DNA from: Nitrospiraceae bacterium
GTDB taxonomy: Bacteria; Nitrospirota; Nitrospiria; Nitrospirales; Nitrospiraceae
DNA: 64,000 nucleotides
Assembly: GCA_035623075.1 (NCBI GenBank)
Contig: DASPUC010000024.1
Location: forward strand, 62,001 to 126,000
Reading direction: 5' to 3'
The notes under the pieces were generated by a model. That model did not search any database. It worked only from the letters and a program-made list of their open reading frames with translations, and had not been told where the DNA came from. The number at the start of each line of letters is the position of its first letter. Positions within the stretch are counted from its first letter, which is position 1. Of this stretch, positions 55,421 to 64,000 are shown piece by piece. Position numbers and translations under genes: made by a program.

Positions 55421-56509
55421 ATGAGCACCGACCTCATTACCGAAATCAAACCCTCCAAGAATGCGCCGCTGCTTGGATTCTGGTACCCCGGCTGTTTGAG
55501 TTCAGACCTCCGCGCCGGAGCTCTGAAGGGTATCGTGCTGTTAGGCCTTCCAATCGTGGTGTGTCGGACCTCCCAAGGCGAGGTTGCGGCCCTGCGCGAC
55601 ATCTGCCCGCACCGCGGCATGCCACTTTCGTTTGGAAGGATGGAGGGGGACTGCGTTGAATGTGCGTATCACGGCTGGCAATTCGACAAGACCGGTCGAT
55701 GCCGCAGCATTCCAGCGCTGGTCGAGGATTCACCGATTCAGCCCGAAAAGATCGGGATCATCAGCTATCCTTGCCGTGAACGTGACGGCTATGTGTGGGT
55801 CTTCATTCCTGACGGTCAGCAGCCCAACCAGATCGTTCCGGATGTCCCGCCGCTCCCGCTGCCGTCTTCCCCCTACAGGAAAATTCACATTTCGACGATC
55901 CTGGACTGCACGATTGACGACGGCATCGTCGGCTTGATGGATCCGGCCCACGGCCCTTTCGTCCATCAAAGTTCGTGGTGGCGTACGAAGGCGAGTATCC
56001 ACGAAAAGGCCAAGACCTTCGAACCGCTGCCCCGCGGCTTTCGCATGGTGCCGCATGAGCCCTCGAAGAACAGCGGCCCATACAAACTCCTGAACTTCTT
56101 CTATGGCGGTCCCTTAACGACGACCATCGACTTCGTTCTGCCCAATCAGCGATTCGAATTCGTCCAGTGCGGCTCGCTCTTTGTCTCCACGCGCGCGACC
56201 GTGACGCCGATCACCGAACAGCAATGCCGCATCGATTTTACCGCGGCCTGGAATTGTTTTGGCTGGATGCCATTTTCCAAGTCACTGTTCCGCTACTTCG
56301 CCAACATCTTCATGACGCAGGATCGAGAGGCGATGGAACGCCAAGCGGTGGGCTTGCGATATAAGCCGGCCTTAATGTTGATCGATGATGCAGACACGCC
56401 GGCGAAGTGGTATTACAAACTCAAGGCCGCCCATCTGGCCACAATCCAAACAGGCCAGCCCTTCGATCATCCCCTCAAGGAACGAGTCACGCTGCGCTGG
56501 AAAAGCTGA
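55421..56509 (+). CDS. Rieske non-heme iron oxygenase (alpha subunit type)
   Basis: 362 residues. Rieske motif CPHRGMPL near residue 65 and CAYHGWQF near 85. The mononuclear iron site is in the helix with DPAHGPFVH near residue 182 (two His of the facial triad) and the third, acidic ligand further on. This is the single-component VanA/PaO-like oxygenase type, where a separate reductase gives electrons. Substrate unknown; no reductase gene is near. The start ATG 55421 lacks a strong ribosome site. No C-terminal membrane segment. Confidence 0.86.
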   Translation: MSTDLITEIKPSKNAPLLGFWYPGCLSSDLRAGALKGIVLLGLPIVVCRTSQGEVAALRDICPHRGMPLSFGRMEGDCVECAYHGWQFDKTGRCRSIPALVEDSPIQPEKIGIISYPCRERDGYVWVFIPDGQQPNQIVPDVPPLPLPSSPYRKIHISTILDCTIDDGIVGLMDPAHGPFVHQSSWWRTKASIHEKAKTFEPLPRGFRMVPHEPSKNSGPYKLLNFFYGGPLTTTIDFVLPNQRFEFVQCGSLFVSTRATVTPITEQQCRIDFTAAWNCFGWMPFSKSLFRYFANIFMTQDREAMERQAVGLRYKPALMLIDDADTPAKWYYKLKAAHLATIQTGQPFDHPLKERVTLRWKS

Positions 56510-56541
56510 CGCGCGGGGTTCGGCGGGTGTTTTGAACCGAC

Positions 56542-58548
56542 TTATTCGTCTCCGGTCTCTATCAACAGACCCATTGCCCGCCTGATTTGGGCCCTCGATC
56601 CCAGCAAGACCAGGATATCACCGGCCATCAGCCGGGTTTTCTCCGACGGGTTCGATTGGGTGACGCCGCTCCGCGTCCAAGCAATGACCGACACGCCGGT
56701 CCGAGGGCGAATCGACAACTCAGCCAAGGTCTTTCCCTGCGCCGGTGAATCGTCATCGATCCGGCAGGTCTCGACTTCCGCGTCAGTTAATGTCCCGCCG
56801 CGCAAATGATGCGCGAGTTCCGGCATTTCGCTGCGGCGGAGCAAGGCGTAACCCTCTCGGCGAACCTGCTCAGCCTTTCGCATGACGAAGTCCTGCGGCA
56901 GGTTATACGTGCGGAGCACCAAAGCGAAAATTTCGATCGACGTCTCGAATTCCTCCGGTACGACGTCGTCCGCGCCCAGCTGATGTAACTCTTCCAGCTC
57001 GCGTAGATAGCGGGTCCGGACAACGATGTGCAGTTTAGGGTTCAGACCTTTCGCAATCTGCACCGCCCGTCTGGTGATAAAGGGGTCGGAAATCGCCACG
57101 ACCAGCACTTTCGCATCGTCGATCTTGGCGTGCCGCAAGACATTCGCGTTGGTCGCGTCCCCGTAATAAATCGGGACCCCGTGACGGGCTTCGCGACGGA
57201 CCGTATCGCCGTCGAGATCCAGCGCTACAAAGGGAATTTCCGTCTCGCTCAAGACCCGGGCAAGGTTCCGCCCGTTTAACCCATACCCGGCGATAATGAC
57301 GTGATCTTTGATACGAATCTGTTTCCCTTCACTTTGCAAGATGTGGGCGGTCGTCCGGCTCGGCAGCCAATGTCGCAGTCGTTGGACCGCCTCAATGCGA
57401 CGAGCAATGTCCGGCGACCACTGCATGAGGAAGGGTGTGATGATCATCGACAGGACGGACACCGCCAGGAAGACCTGATAGGGATCGCCCCGCAGGAGCC
57501 CGCTCTCCTGCCCTTGCTGCGCCAGCAAGAAACTAAATTCCCCAACTTGGGCCAGGGCAATCCCTGCCATGAACGCGGAACGAGGCGGAGCCTCCACAAT
57601 TAAGGCCGCACCGGCCCCCGTGACGAACTTCACTAGGAGGATGGCAGGAAGGAGGCCGGCGACCACGAAGGGATGCTCGACCAACACACGCCAGTCCATG
57701 AGGATGCCGATCGATACGAAGAACAGACTGTTGAAGCTGTCGCGAAACGGCAACACTTCAGCCATGGCCTGATGACTGTACTCCGACTCTGAAATGACGA
57801 GTCCGGCAATAAACGCTCCGAGCGCCAGAGAGAGACCACCCAATGACGTCAGCCAGGCGATACCCAAGCAGAGCACGATGATCGTCAATAGGAACAGTTC
57901 ACGGCTCCGACTGCGGACGATATGCTCCAGCAGTCTCGGCACTACATACCACGCCGCTCCGACGACGAGACCGACGAGGAGGACGGAGATACCCAGCGTG
58001 ACAAGGATCGAGAGATTTGCGCCTTCCCCCTGGCTGGCTAGAATCGGGGTCAGAAGCATCATGGGAACCACCGCGAGGTCTTGGAAAATGAGGATCCCGA
58101 TGGTAACTCGGCCATGAATCGAGTCACTGTCACCTCGATCAGCGAGGGCCTTCAAGACAATGGCGGTACTGCTCAATGAGAGTAAAAATCCCCAGAAGAT
58201 CCCCTGGCGCCACGAAAGACCGGCTAAGGTCGCCCCGAGCCAAGCTACGGCCAACACCCCGCCGACCTGAATCGGTGCCGCAAGAAATAGGAGTCGCCGC
58301 AACGAGGCCAGTTGGACGAGTGAAAACTCGATGCCGATAGTGAAGAGCAACAACACCACGCCGATTTCCGCCAGGACTTGCACGGTGCCGATATCGGCGA
58401 TGAGGTGCAGCCCATTTGGTCCGATCAAGGCACCGGCGACGAGAAATCCTGCGATCGACGGGAGACGAAATTGGTGGAAGAGAAATACGACTGCGATCGA
58501 CACCGTAAAGATGACGAGCAAGTTGCTGAGGACACCGTAATCAGTCAT
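56542..58548 (-). CDS. CPA2-family K+/H+ antiporter (KefB-type)
   Basis: 668 residues. Twelve or so hydrophobic segments fill the first 390 residues (for example IAGFLVAGALIGPNGLHLIADIGTV). A RCK/TrkA-N domain follows (HVIIAGYGLNGRNLARVL, near 415, with the NAD glycine loop), then a TrkA-C domain (about 585-665). The layout matches KefB/YbaL-type monovalent-cation/proton antiporters. No KefG/F ancillary gene. Divergent from the HAD gene. Confidence 0.93.
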   Translation of the reverse strand: MTDYGVLSNLLVIFTVSIAVVFLFHQFRLPSIAGFLVAGALIGPNGLHLIADIGTVQVLAEIGVVLLLFTIGIEFSLVQLASLRRLLFLAAPIQVGGVLAVAWLGATLAGLSWRQGIFWGFLLSLSSTAIVLKALADRGDSDSIHGRVTIGILIFQDLAVVPMMLLTPILASQGEGANLSILVTLGISVLLVGLVVGAAWYVVPRLLEHIVRSRSRELFLLTIIVLCLGIAWLTSLGGLSLALGAFIAGLVISESEYSHQAMAEVLPFRDSFNSLFFVSIGILMDWRVLVEHPFVVAGLLPAILLVKFVTGAGAALIVEAPPRSAFMAGIALAQVGEFSFLLAQQGQESGLLRGDPYQVFLAVSVLSMIITPFLMQWSPDIARRIEAVQRLRHWLPSRTTAHILQSEGKQIRIKDHVIIAGYGLNGRNLARVLSETEIPFVALDLDGDTVRREARHGVPIYYGDATNANVLRHAKIDDAKVLVVAISDPFITRRAVQIAKGLNPKLHIVVRTRYLRELEELHQLGADDVVPEEFETSIEIFALVLRTYNLPQDFVMRKAEQVRREGYALLRRSEMPELAHHLRGGTLTDAEVETCRIDDDSPAQGKTLAELSIRPRTGVSVIAWTRSGVTQSNPSEKTRLMAGDILVLLGSRAQIRRAMGLLIETGDE

Positions 58549-58603
58549 GCTGATCTCAGTACGGACTAAGAAGTGAAGGGTGGGGCGAGAAAATTCTGTG
58601 ATC

Positions 58604-58631
58604 GCCTAACGTTTCACGCCTCACGTTTCAT
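58604..58631 (-). repeat. Heptamer repeat locus E
   Basis: Four units in exact 7-nt phase on the minus strand, type GTGANNC (GTGAAAC, GTGAGGC and two variants), between the divergent kefB-type and HAD genes. Confidence 0.7.
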
Positions 58632-58740
58632 CGGTTCAGGGCGGAGAATACCCCAGCGGAAGGAATCGAACAAGGCAAAGCTGCTTGTCCGGCCCTCAAC
58701 CGTTGGGTAGAGTCAGGTTCAGGAGGTGGCCGGGGCGAGT

Positions 58741-59433
58741 ATGATTCGAGCGATCATTTTCGATTTCAATGGCGTCATTGCCGACGACGAGACGCCACAC
58801 CTCATCTGCTTCCAACAAGCATTGGAGGAGCATGGGCTTTCGATCTCGAAGGAGGAGTATTACGGAGCTTATCTGGGGATGGACGAGCGCACCTGCGCGG
58901 CCGCCCTGCTTGCTGCAAGGGATGGTCACTGCGAGCGACAATTGCTTCAGACCATAATCGACCGAAAGGCGGAATTATTTAGGGAGTACACGGTCTCGCA
59001 CCGACCACCGCTGTTTCCCGGAGTGATTGAATTCGTGAGACAAGCCGGAACGAGGTATCGACTGGCTATTGCCTCGGGCGGTCGTCGGGAACAGATTACG
59101 GACGCCCTGCGAGACACGCCGATCGAAGGGGACTTCGCGGTCATTGTCTCCGCGGATGATTGCGCGGTTGGCAAGCCGGACCCGGCAATCTATTCCTACA
59201 CGCTCAAACTGCTCAATGCGAAAGAACCCCGCCCCCCTCTCGTCACGGCAGCAGAGTGTCTCGTCGTGGAGGATTCGATGGCCGGGATCCGGTCGGCGAA
59301 GGCAGCCGGCATGGGGGTCCTTGCGATCGCGACCACCTATCCCCTTGAAAAGCTGAGCGAAGCTGACCTCGTCCTTCCGGCTCTCAACGGAGCTGCACTT
59401 GGTCAGGTTATGGATCGCTTCTCGTCAAAGTAG
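58741..59433 (+). CDS. HAD-superfamily hydrolase with Asn at the second motif-I position
   Basis: 230 residues from ATG 58741 (a GTG at 58726 sits directly on AGGAGG and is rejected). HAD motif I is FDFNGVIADDE near residue 7: the nucleophile Asp is kept but the second Asp of DxD is Asn. The remaining motifs are in order: IASGGRR (motif II, near 107), K in VGKPDPAIYS (motif III, near 143) and VVEDSMAG (motif IV, near 175). The helical cap after motif I is of the beta-phosphoglucomutase type. Substrate unknown. Confidence 0.85.
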   Translation: MIRAIIFDFNGVIADDETPHLICFQQALEEHGLSISKEEYYGAYLGMDERTCAAALLAARDGHCERQLLQTIIDRKAELFREYTVSHRPPLFPGVIEFVRQAGTRYRLAIASGGRREQITDALRDTPIEGDFAVIVSADDCAVGKPDPAIYSYTLKLLNAKEPRPPLVTAAECLVVEDSMAGIRSAKAAGMGVLAIATTYPLEKLSEADLVLPALNGAALGQVMDRFSSK

Positions 59434-59606
59434 CCACGGGAGCCATTTCACAGCAATCACCCCACAGAGCTATCCCCCCCGAAAGAAGAATGGAAGTATT
59501 TCTGCTTGGTGGCATAGCTTGTCACCACCATTAGTTAGTAGGATAGATGAAAAGCGGCGCGACGATGAAACGATTACCCATCCTCCAATATCGCGTGAGG
59601 TGTTTT

Positions 59607-60164
59607 ATGTGGCCAACCCACCGAATTCTGCCGTTCATCATTATTGCGCTCCTGGTTTCTGCAGCACCAGCGCTCGCCGATACGACTGTGAAGGTCGACC
59701 CGACCAGAATGTGGGAATGTCCTCAAGCTGACGGGACCTCTCTCTATACCAACAAAGAACTGAATGGCTGCAAGCTGATGACCCTGAAGGAGCTGTCAGT
59801 TGTGCCGTCGCTCGAGCACATGCCGACCTACGTTTCTCCCTATCCTCCTGCGGCCCCGGTATATGAAGGAATTCCCATGGCAGCTGGCGGTGGCACCCAA
59901 GTGCCGGATTGGGCAAAGGACTGGCGAGCAAGCACCGCCTCGACCGGGTCGGTGTATACCAAAGTCTGTTCGATGTACGGAGAGTGGCTTGAGTTGAACG
60001 AAAAGACTCGAGGCGGGTTCTTCTTCGGATCGGATCCGTCATACGGAGGAGATCTGTCGCAGAGAAATCAGCGGGGTGCGAGTTACTCGTTCTATGACAA
60101 CACTCGCTATCGTGCTTTAGCAGCGATCTTCGGAGCAGGATTCGTACCGATCGGCTGTCAGTAA
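59607..60164 (+). CDS. Exported protein of unknown function
   Basis: 185 residues from ATG 59607 (upstream in-frame ATGs exist at 59547 and 59565, but only this one gives a normal signal peptide ending ALA). The mature part opens with MWECPQADGTSLYTNKELNGCKLM, with two cysteines like the DUF4124 pattern; then a Pro/Tyr-rich linker and a C-terminal Tyr/Arg-rich region. Two more cysteines at the end. A terminator follows 25 bp after the stop. Confidence 0.72.
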   Translation: MWPTHRILPFIIIALLVSAAPALADTTVKVDPTRMWECPQADGTSLYTNKELNGCKLMTLKELSVVPSLEHMPTYVSPYPPAAPVYEGIPMAAGGGTQVPDWAKDWRASTASTGSVYTKVCSMYGEWLELNEKTRGGFFFGSDPSYGGDLSQRNQRGASYSFYDNTRYRALAAIFGAGFVPIGCQ

Positions 60165-60189
60165 TCGGCGGTCAGAACATACGAGAAGG

Positions 60190-60219
60190 GGCGCCGGGCT
60201 TGCCAACAGGTTCGGCGCC
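60190..60219 (+). terminator. Terminator after the 59607 gene
   Basis: A perfect 7-bp GC stem (60190-60196 with 60213-60219), extended by a G-T and further A-T pairs, then TCTTACTTTTT. It abuts the stop codon of the convergent epimerase gene. Confidence 0.75.
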
Positions 60220-60221
60220 TC

Positions 60222-61238
60222 TTACTTTTTGTAGAACTCGCGATACCACTTCACAAATCGCCCAATCCCTTCCTCTATCGGCGTCGCCGGTGCAAATCCC
60301 ACGTCTCGCATAAGATCATCGACATCGGCATAGGTGGCGGGAACGTCACCGGGTTGGAGAGGCATTAACTTCTTTTCCGCCTTCTTTCCCAATGCCTGTT
60401 CCAGCACCTCGATAAAGCGCAAGAGTTCGACCGACTGGTGATTCCCGATGTTGTAAATCCGTGCTGGCGCAGAACTGGTTCCCGGATCTGGTCGGTCCCC
60501 CGACCATGTTGGGTCGGGCATCGCTGGATGATCGAGCGTCCGAATGACACCTTCGACGATGTCGTCGATGTAGGTAAAGTCGCGTCGCATCTTTCCGTGA
60601 TTGAAGACCTCGATCGGCTTGCCGTCCAGGATCGCTTTCGTAAAGAGGAACAGCGCCATATCGGGCCTGCCCCAGGGACCATAGACGGTAAAAAACCGCA
60701 AACCGGTGCAGGGAATTCGATACAAATGGGCATAGCAGTGGGCCATCAATTCATTCGCTTTCTTACTCGCTGCGTAGAGTGACACCGGGTGGTCCACATT
60801 GTCGTGAATCGAGAACGGCATGTGCGTGTTTCCGCCATAGACGGAGCTTGAAGAGGCATAGACGAGATGCTCTACCTTCGCATGCCGACACCCTTCTAAA
60901 ATGTTCATGAACCCTTCGATATTGCTGTCTGTGTAGGCGTGCGGGTTAACCAGCGAGTACCGGACGCCGGCCTGTGCTGCGAGATGGACCACGCGCTTGA
61001 TCGGGTGCTTCGCAAAAAGCCTCCGCATCCCAGACCGGTTGGCCAAATCGAGTTTCGTGAACAAGAAGGACCGAAACGGTTTGAGCTGCGCCAGCCGTGC
61101 CTTCTTCAATCGAACGTCGTAATAGTTGTTGACGTTATCCAGCCCGATGACCCGATCGCCTTGTTCCAACAACCGCTTCGCCACATGAAACCCGATAAAG
61201 CCGGCGACGCCGGTTACGAGGATAGGGGCCTGTGCCAT
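60222..61238 (-). CDS. UDP-glucuronate 4-epimerase-like NDP-sugar epimerase
   Basis: 338 residues from ATG 61238. SDR-type Rossmann start [28 protein letters not shown] near residue 37 (typical for UDP-GlcA epimerases), [10 protein letters not shown] near 128 and the catalytic YAASKKANE near 154. It converts UDP-glucuronate to UDP-galacturonate in the group it resembles, which is the product of ugd at 32361. GDP-mannose or dTDP-glucose 4,6-dehydratase are less likely by the N-terminal motif. It precedes no other glycan gene here. Confidence 0.87.
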   Translation of the reverse strand: MAQAPILVTGVAGFIGFHVAKRLLEQGDRVIGLDNVNNYYDVRLKKARLAQLKPFRSFLFTKLDLANRSGMRRLFAKHPIKRVVHLAAQAGVRYSLVNPHAYTDSNIEGFMNILEGCRHAKVEHLVYASSSSVYGGNTHMPFSIHDNVDHPVSLYAASKKANELMAHCYAHLYRIPCTGLRFFTVYGPWGRPDMALFLFTKAILDGKPIEVFNHGKMRRDFTYIDDIVEGVIRTLDHPAMPDPTWSGDRPDPGTSSAPARIYNIGNHQSVELLRFIEVLEQALGKKAEKKLMPLQPGDVPATYADVDDLMRDVGFAPATPIEEGIGRFVKWYREFYKK

Positions 61239-61280
61239 AGGTCGTCTTGTCATGGCTCGTCCGTACGATGATTTCGACGG

Positions 61281-62909
61281 TTATGTGCGGGCGCCCGATT
61301 TTAGAAAGGGAGGGTCGCCGTGGTCAAGCCGATAGAGTGTCATTGGGGCCAAGGTCTCACCGGTGGGAAGGTAATCGACATGTCCATCGGTCGTGACTCG
61401 ATAAATATCGAGGGCCTGAGCGTAATGATAGCCGCATCCCTGTCTGCTCAAAAGATCTTTCAGCTTTTCCGGGTGTTCCCAATGCGCCGTCAGCAGCGCC
61501 GTCCTGGCTGGATTGCGCACACTGAACATGAACGAGAGATGGTCGGGATACCACTCGGCTCCGCCGGTGGCATACGACACGAAGAGCTTGGCCTGAGCGG
61601 CAGCACAAAGGTCAGCGAGGTAGGCGTTGGTGAGATAGCCGTTTTCTCCGACATCCAGCCATTTCCCCGGATGCGAGAGCGCCGCGTGGGCTGCATGGCT
61701 CCGCACTTCCAGCAATTGCTGTTGCGACGCCAGCACGAGCGGGATTGGTCCATGCTTCTGGACCAGCTGCTGGACGATGCCGTCTTTTAGCGGCGATCTC
61801 CCACTATTTGTCGGTCCGCTGTCCGCATGGACGAGGACGTTGTGGCCTCGATCACTAATCAAATAACAATTGCGAGGCATCTCGAGGTCGCAGGGATCCT
61901 CGCCGTAGAACGGCACCGCGTGGACAGCCCCGCCGTCGAACGACCACTGTTCGCCATGCGCCAGCTCGATGATGCGGCCAAACCCGAGCTCGCGCAAGAG
62001 AGAGAGGTAGTCATAGAACAGTGTGCGTCGGTTCCGGCGACTCGGCACGATGATCGGTGTGTCTTTTGAGAAATGCAGCAATGTGCGCGGATCGACGTGG
62101 TCGTCATGATCATGGGTTAAAAAGATGGCCGCCGGTCTGGGAATCAGCAGACCCCAGAGCGACGGGACCGAAGACTCAGCAAACCACGGAAGCAGCCAGG
62201 GATCGAAGAGCAACACATTGTCGCGCTGGCGATAGAGAACCGCGGCATGTCCGAGATGCACCGTATCGCGATCCTGAACGGTCTTCAACCAATGAGCCTT
62301 GACCGAGGAGCGACTCGAGCTCACCAAACACTCGTACTGGTGCAGGGATTCGATCAATCTGGTCAGTACGCGCTCCGCATCACGCCCTGAGGTAGTAACC
62401 ACGGTTTTGATTTCCTCGGTCAGATGCGTACCGTCCAAGAATCCCAAGACCTTGCCGACTATCGGACCCAATGGACGTTGGTCGAACCCGATTGGAATTG
62501 CCTGACGCTTGACCGAATGAAAAATCCGAAGTCCCCCGTTGCTGACCATGGCGGATTTCGTCGGATCAGTTGGAAATTCCCAATGGAATGTCCCCTCCGC
62601 TTTCCGCCCGCATCGAATATGCTGTTTGAGATATGGTCGTCCGTTAACGAGTTCGGCATAGGCATCTTCCAGCCGTCGATGCCGATCCGGATCATCCAAC
62701 GGAGCACGTTTGGAAAACACATCACTAATCGCCGTATCGATCGAGCTTGCCAGGAGACTGTGCGCTTCGTGGAGACTCGCCACGACTTCCGGGGCCACAC
62801 CGGCAACGAAGGGAAACGGGCCAGGCGGCTCAGCGCTCTCCAGCTGCACCCAGCACCACGGCGCCAGCGCGAGGTATTGATGGCGCGGCAGACTGTCCCA
62901 GATCTTCAT
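61281..62909 (-). CDS. MBL-fold hydrolase with extra N-terminal domains
   Basis: 542 residues from ATG 62909. The C-terminal half (about 225-470) is a metallo-beta-lactamase fold with the signature FLTHDHDDHVDPRTL near residue 275 and later VHADSG. The strand before it is HLGHAAVLYRQRDNVLLFDPWLLP, as in UlaG-like lactonases. The first 120 residues match nothing I know. Residues 150-210 (GKVLGFLDGTHLTEEI onwards) look like a small winged helix of the PqqD type. An MBL plus PqqD-like arrangement suggests work on a peptide-linked or carrier-bound substrate, but that is inference. Confidence 0.75.
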   Translation of the reverse strand: MKIWDSLPRHQYLALAPWCWVQLESAEPPGPFPFVAGVAPEVVASLHEAHSLLASSIDTAISDVFSKRAPLDDPDRHRRLEDAYAELVNGRPYLKQHIRCGRKAEGTFHWEFPTDPTKSAMVSNGGLRIFHSVKRQAIPIGFDQRPLGPIVGKVLGFLDGTHLTEEIKTVVTTSGRDAERVLTRLIESLHQYECLVSSSRSSVKAHWLKTVQDRDTVHLGHAAVLYRQRDNVLLFDPWLLPWFAESSVPSLWGLLIPRPAAIFLTHDHDDHVDPRTLLHFSKDTPIIVPSRRNRRTLFYDYLSLLRELGFGRIIELAHGEQWSFDGGAVHAVPFYGEDPCDLEMPRNCYLISDRGHNVLVHADSGPTNSGRSPLKDGIVQQLVQKHGPIPLVLASQQQLLEVRSHAAHAALSHPGKWLDVGENGYLTNAYLADLCAAAQAKLFVSYATGGAEWYPDHLSFMFSVRNPARTALLTAHWEHPEKLKDLLSRQGCGYHYAQALDIYRVTTDGHVDYLPTGETLAPMTLYRLDHGDPPFLKSGART

Positions 62910-62913
62910 GATC

Positions 62914-63000
62914 GTGACCCGTGATACGTGACACGGGACGCGGGACACGGAAACGTTGGTTTTTCTTCCAACTGGTCACCCGTCACGAGTTACCCGCCAC
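62914..63000. repeat. Heptamer repeat locus F, convergent pair
   Basis: Five units of 7 nt at 62914-62948 on the plus strand (type GTGANNC, drifting to GGGACNC) and four at 62973-63000 on the minus strand (type GTGACGG and variants). The minus array covers the last codons and stop of the VOC gene; the plus array begins 4 nt before the start of the MBL gene. Confidence 0.7.
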
Positions 63001-63426
63001 TTCCCATGTGAGCTTGCTGATCGCTGGTTCGTACAAGGCTTGGATGACGTTGCCGTCGGGATCGCAAAAATAGAACGAGTAGCTTCCGTCACGATGCTGT
63101 TTCGGTGGTTGAGCAATGCTGCCGCCAAGGCGACCAATCGCCGGCTCAACGGCCCGATACATCTGATCCACTGCTTGCGGGCTCTCCAGAATCACGCCGA
63201 CGTGATCGAGCAACTGCGGTTTCAGCGGCTGGTAGTCGGCAAGTTCGTGCTTCGCAATCTGGTGGAGGGCAAGATTGTCGGTCCCGGAACTGAAATACAC
63301 GTTGTCGGCATCCGGTTCCCAGACCACCTTCATTCCAAGCAACTGTTCGTAGAATGCGCGTGAACGGGCCAGGTTCGTCACGCGGAGCGCGAGGTGACGA
63401 AGACCACGATGGAGCTGGGTTTCCAT
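62983..63426 (-). CDS. VOC-family (glyoxalase/dioxygenase fold) protein
   Basis: 147 residues from ATG 63426. Two beta-alpha-beta-beta-beta modules: HLALRVTNLARSRAFYEQLLGMKVVWE (metal His near residue 11), LDHVGVILESPQAVDQMY (His near 75) and SYSFYFCDPDGNVIQALYE (Glu-type ligand region near 130). A monomeric glyoxalase/bleomycin-resistance type; substrate unknown. Its C terminus (EVAGNS) is encoded by heptamer repeat units, so the end of the protein has probably been changed by the repeat. Confidence 0.85.
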   Translation of the reverse strand: METQLHRGLRHLALRVTNLARSRAFYEQLLGMKVVWEPDADNVYFSSGTDNLALHQIAKHELADYQPLKPQLLDHVGVILESPQAVDQMYRAVEPAIGRLGGSIAQPPKQHRDGSYSFYFCDPDGNVIQALYEPAISKLTWEVAGNS

Positions 63427-63570
63427 ACACTCCTCTGCAGTGACCGTATAGTAGGTGGCTCTTCGGACTCCCGTCAATTCGAATTTCCATGCAAGGAGCC
63501 GGCTGTGGTCCTTGTTGGAGCTATGTTAGGATGGGAGTCGATCCGATCGTGTGGAAAGGAGCCGTCGACC

Positions 63571-64000
63571 ATGCGCCGCTTGTTCGCTGTCATGCCGCTC
63601 ATCTTCACGTTTGGTTTATCACCTCAGCTCCAGGCTGCAGAATCTCCTTCCCATTCAGACCCTAAGACCATAACGGGGAACGATGGAGCACCCATGGTGC
63701 TCATTCCAGCGGGACCCTTCCCCATGGGCGTTCCACCCGGCGATCGAGACGGAGGCCGCGACGAATATCCCCGCCACGAGGTGCGGCTGGATGACTATTA
63801 CATCGACAAATTCGAGGTGACGAACGGACGCTACTTGGAGTTCGTGAAGGCCACGAATCACCGCGTGCCGCAGAATCCCAGGAACCCGACCCGCAATCTC
63901 TGGGAAGGAGTCGCTATACGGGACTCCCTCGTGGACCGTCCTGTCGTCAACGTGGATTGGGCCGACTCCGACGCCTATTGTCGATGGACCGGCAAGCGTT
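63571..64000 (+). CDS. Formylglycine-generating-enzyme-like exported protein (partial)
   Basis: Open frame from ATG 63571, cut by the window edge after 143 residues. Signal peptide about 1-22. Then MVLIPAGPFPMGVPPGDRDGGRDEYPRHEVRLDDYYIDKFEVTNGRYLEF, which is the start of the FGE-sulfatase/SUMF1 domain, and the WADSDAYCRWTGKR part. The catalytic cysteines of true FGEs lie in the C-terminal part, beyond the window, so activity cannot be judged. Many such proteins in Nitrospira-like bacteria are not sulfatase activators. Confidence 0.82.
   Translation, partial: MRRLFAVMPLIFTFGLSPQLQAAESPSHSDPKTITGNDGAPMVLIPAGPFPMGVPPGDRDGGRDEYPRHEVRLDDYYIDKFEVTNGRYLEFVKATNHRVPQNPRNPTRNLWEGVAIRDSLVDRPVVNVDWADSDAYCRWTGKR

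Noticed and set aside
58726-58740. GTG start for the HAD gene
   Set aside because: It directly abuts the AGGAGG with no spacing; ATG 58741 matches the family start.
38951-63000. Heptamer arrays as CRISPR
   Set aside because: Units of 7 nt without spacers; far too short and tandem.
1-64000. tRNA, rRNA, transposase, phage or toxin-antitoxin genes
   Set aside because: Looked for T-loop-like motifs, DDE transposases, integrases and paired small genes; none was convincing.

Overview
The window reads as chromosomal core DNA of a Nitrospira-like bacterium (phylum Nitrospirota). That placement is inference: it rests on the overall flavour of the proteins, the moderately high GC, the many small secreted proteins of unknown function, the cupredoxin and Rieske proteins, and the TusA/DsrE proteins; no rRNA or marker search was possible. 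Coding density is high. I see no tRNA, rRNA, insertion sequence, prophage or CRISPR array.

Layout. 1-8250 (minus): ihfA, then an amino-acid operon read leftwards alaC-like / hom / thrC / apgM / lysC / cimA, linking aspartate-family synthesis to the citramalate entry into isoleucine. 8536-14536 (plus): pdxJ, nnr, tsaE, a LapA-like membrane protein and mutS, ending at a good terminator. 14596-15824 (minus): two small secreted proteins behind a strong-looking promoter and a long leader. 16173-25986 (minus): the classical translation/RNA operon rimP-nusA-infB-ylxP-rbfA-truB-rpsO-pnp followed by an M16 peptidase. 26113-28192 (minus): aminotransferase class IV, chagasin-like protein, Rieske protein and DUF192 protein. 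28417-32186: a 2x[4Fe-4S] ferredoxin, a small exported protein, a cupredoxin, a membrane-anchored spermidine-synthase-like protein and a CBS protein. 32361-33695: UDP-glucose dehydrogenase, which pairs functionally with the UDP-glucuronate epimerase at 60222.

33703-45588 is the accessory part. Five E-Z-type HEAT-repeat proteins flank a secreted beta-propeller protein. Upstream of the fifth HEAT gene are a small exported protein and a degenerate phosphodiesterase. Then come a pair of secreted LPP20/FlgT-like proteins, one with an RGG-like tail, and an alpha/beta-hydrolase-like protein with no nucleophile. I regard the HEAT/propeller cluster as the best candidate for an undescribed system. 45590-46334 is gene-poor and may be decayed.

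46335-64000 returns to mixed housekeeping: dienelactone hydrolase, polA (proofreading site apparently lost), a PGPGW membrane protein, DsrE, nth, rpsU, ftcD (its 3' end runs into rpsU), TusA and DsrE2, a Rieske oxygenase, a CPA2 antiporter, a HAD phosphatase, the epimerase, an MBL-fold protein, a VOC protein and the start of a formylglycine-generating-enzyme-like gene cut by the window edge.

A second theme is non-coding. At six intergenic sites there are short arrays of degenerate 7-bp tandem repeats. Each site has its own heptamer, and the arrays often run into stop codons or face each other as inverted pairs.
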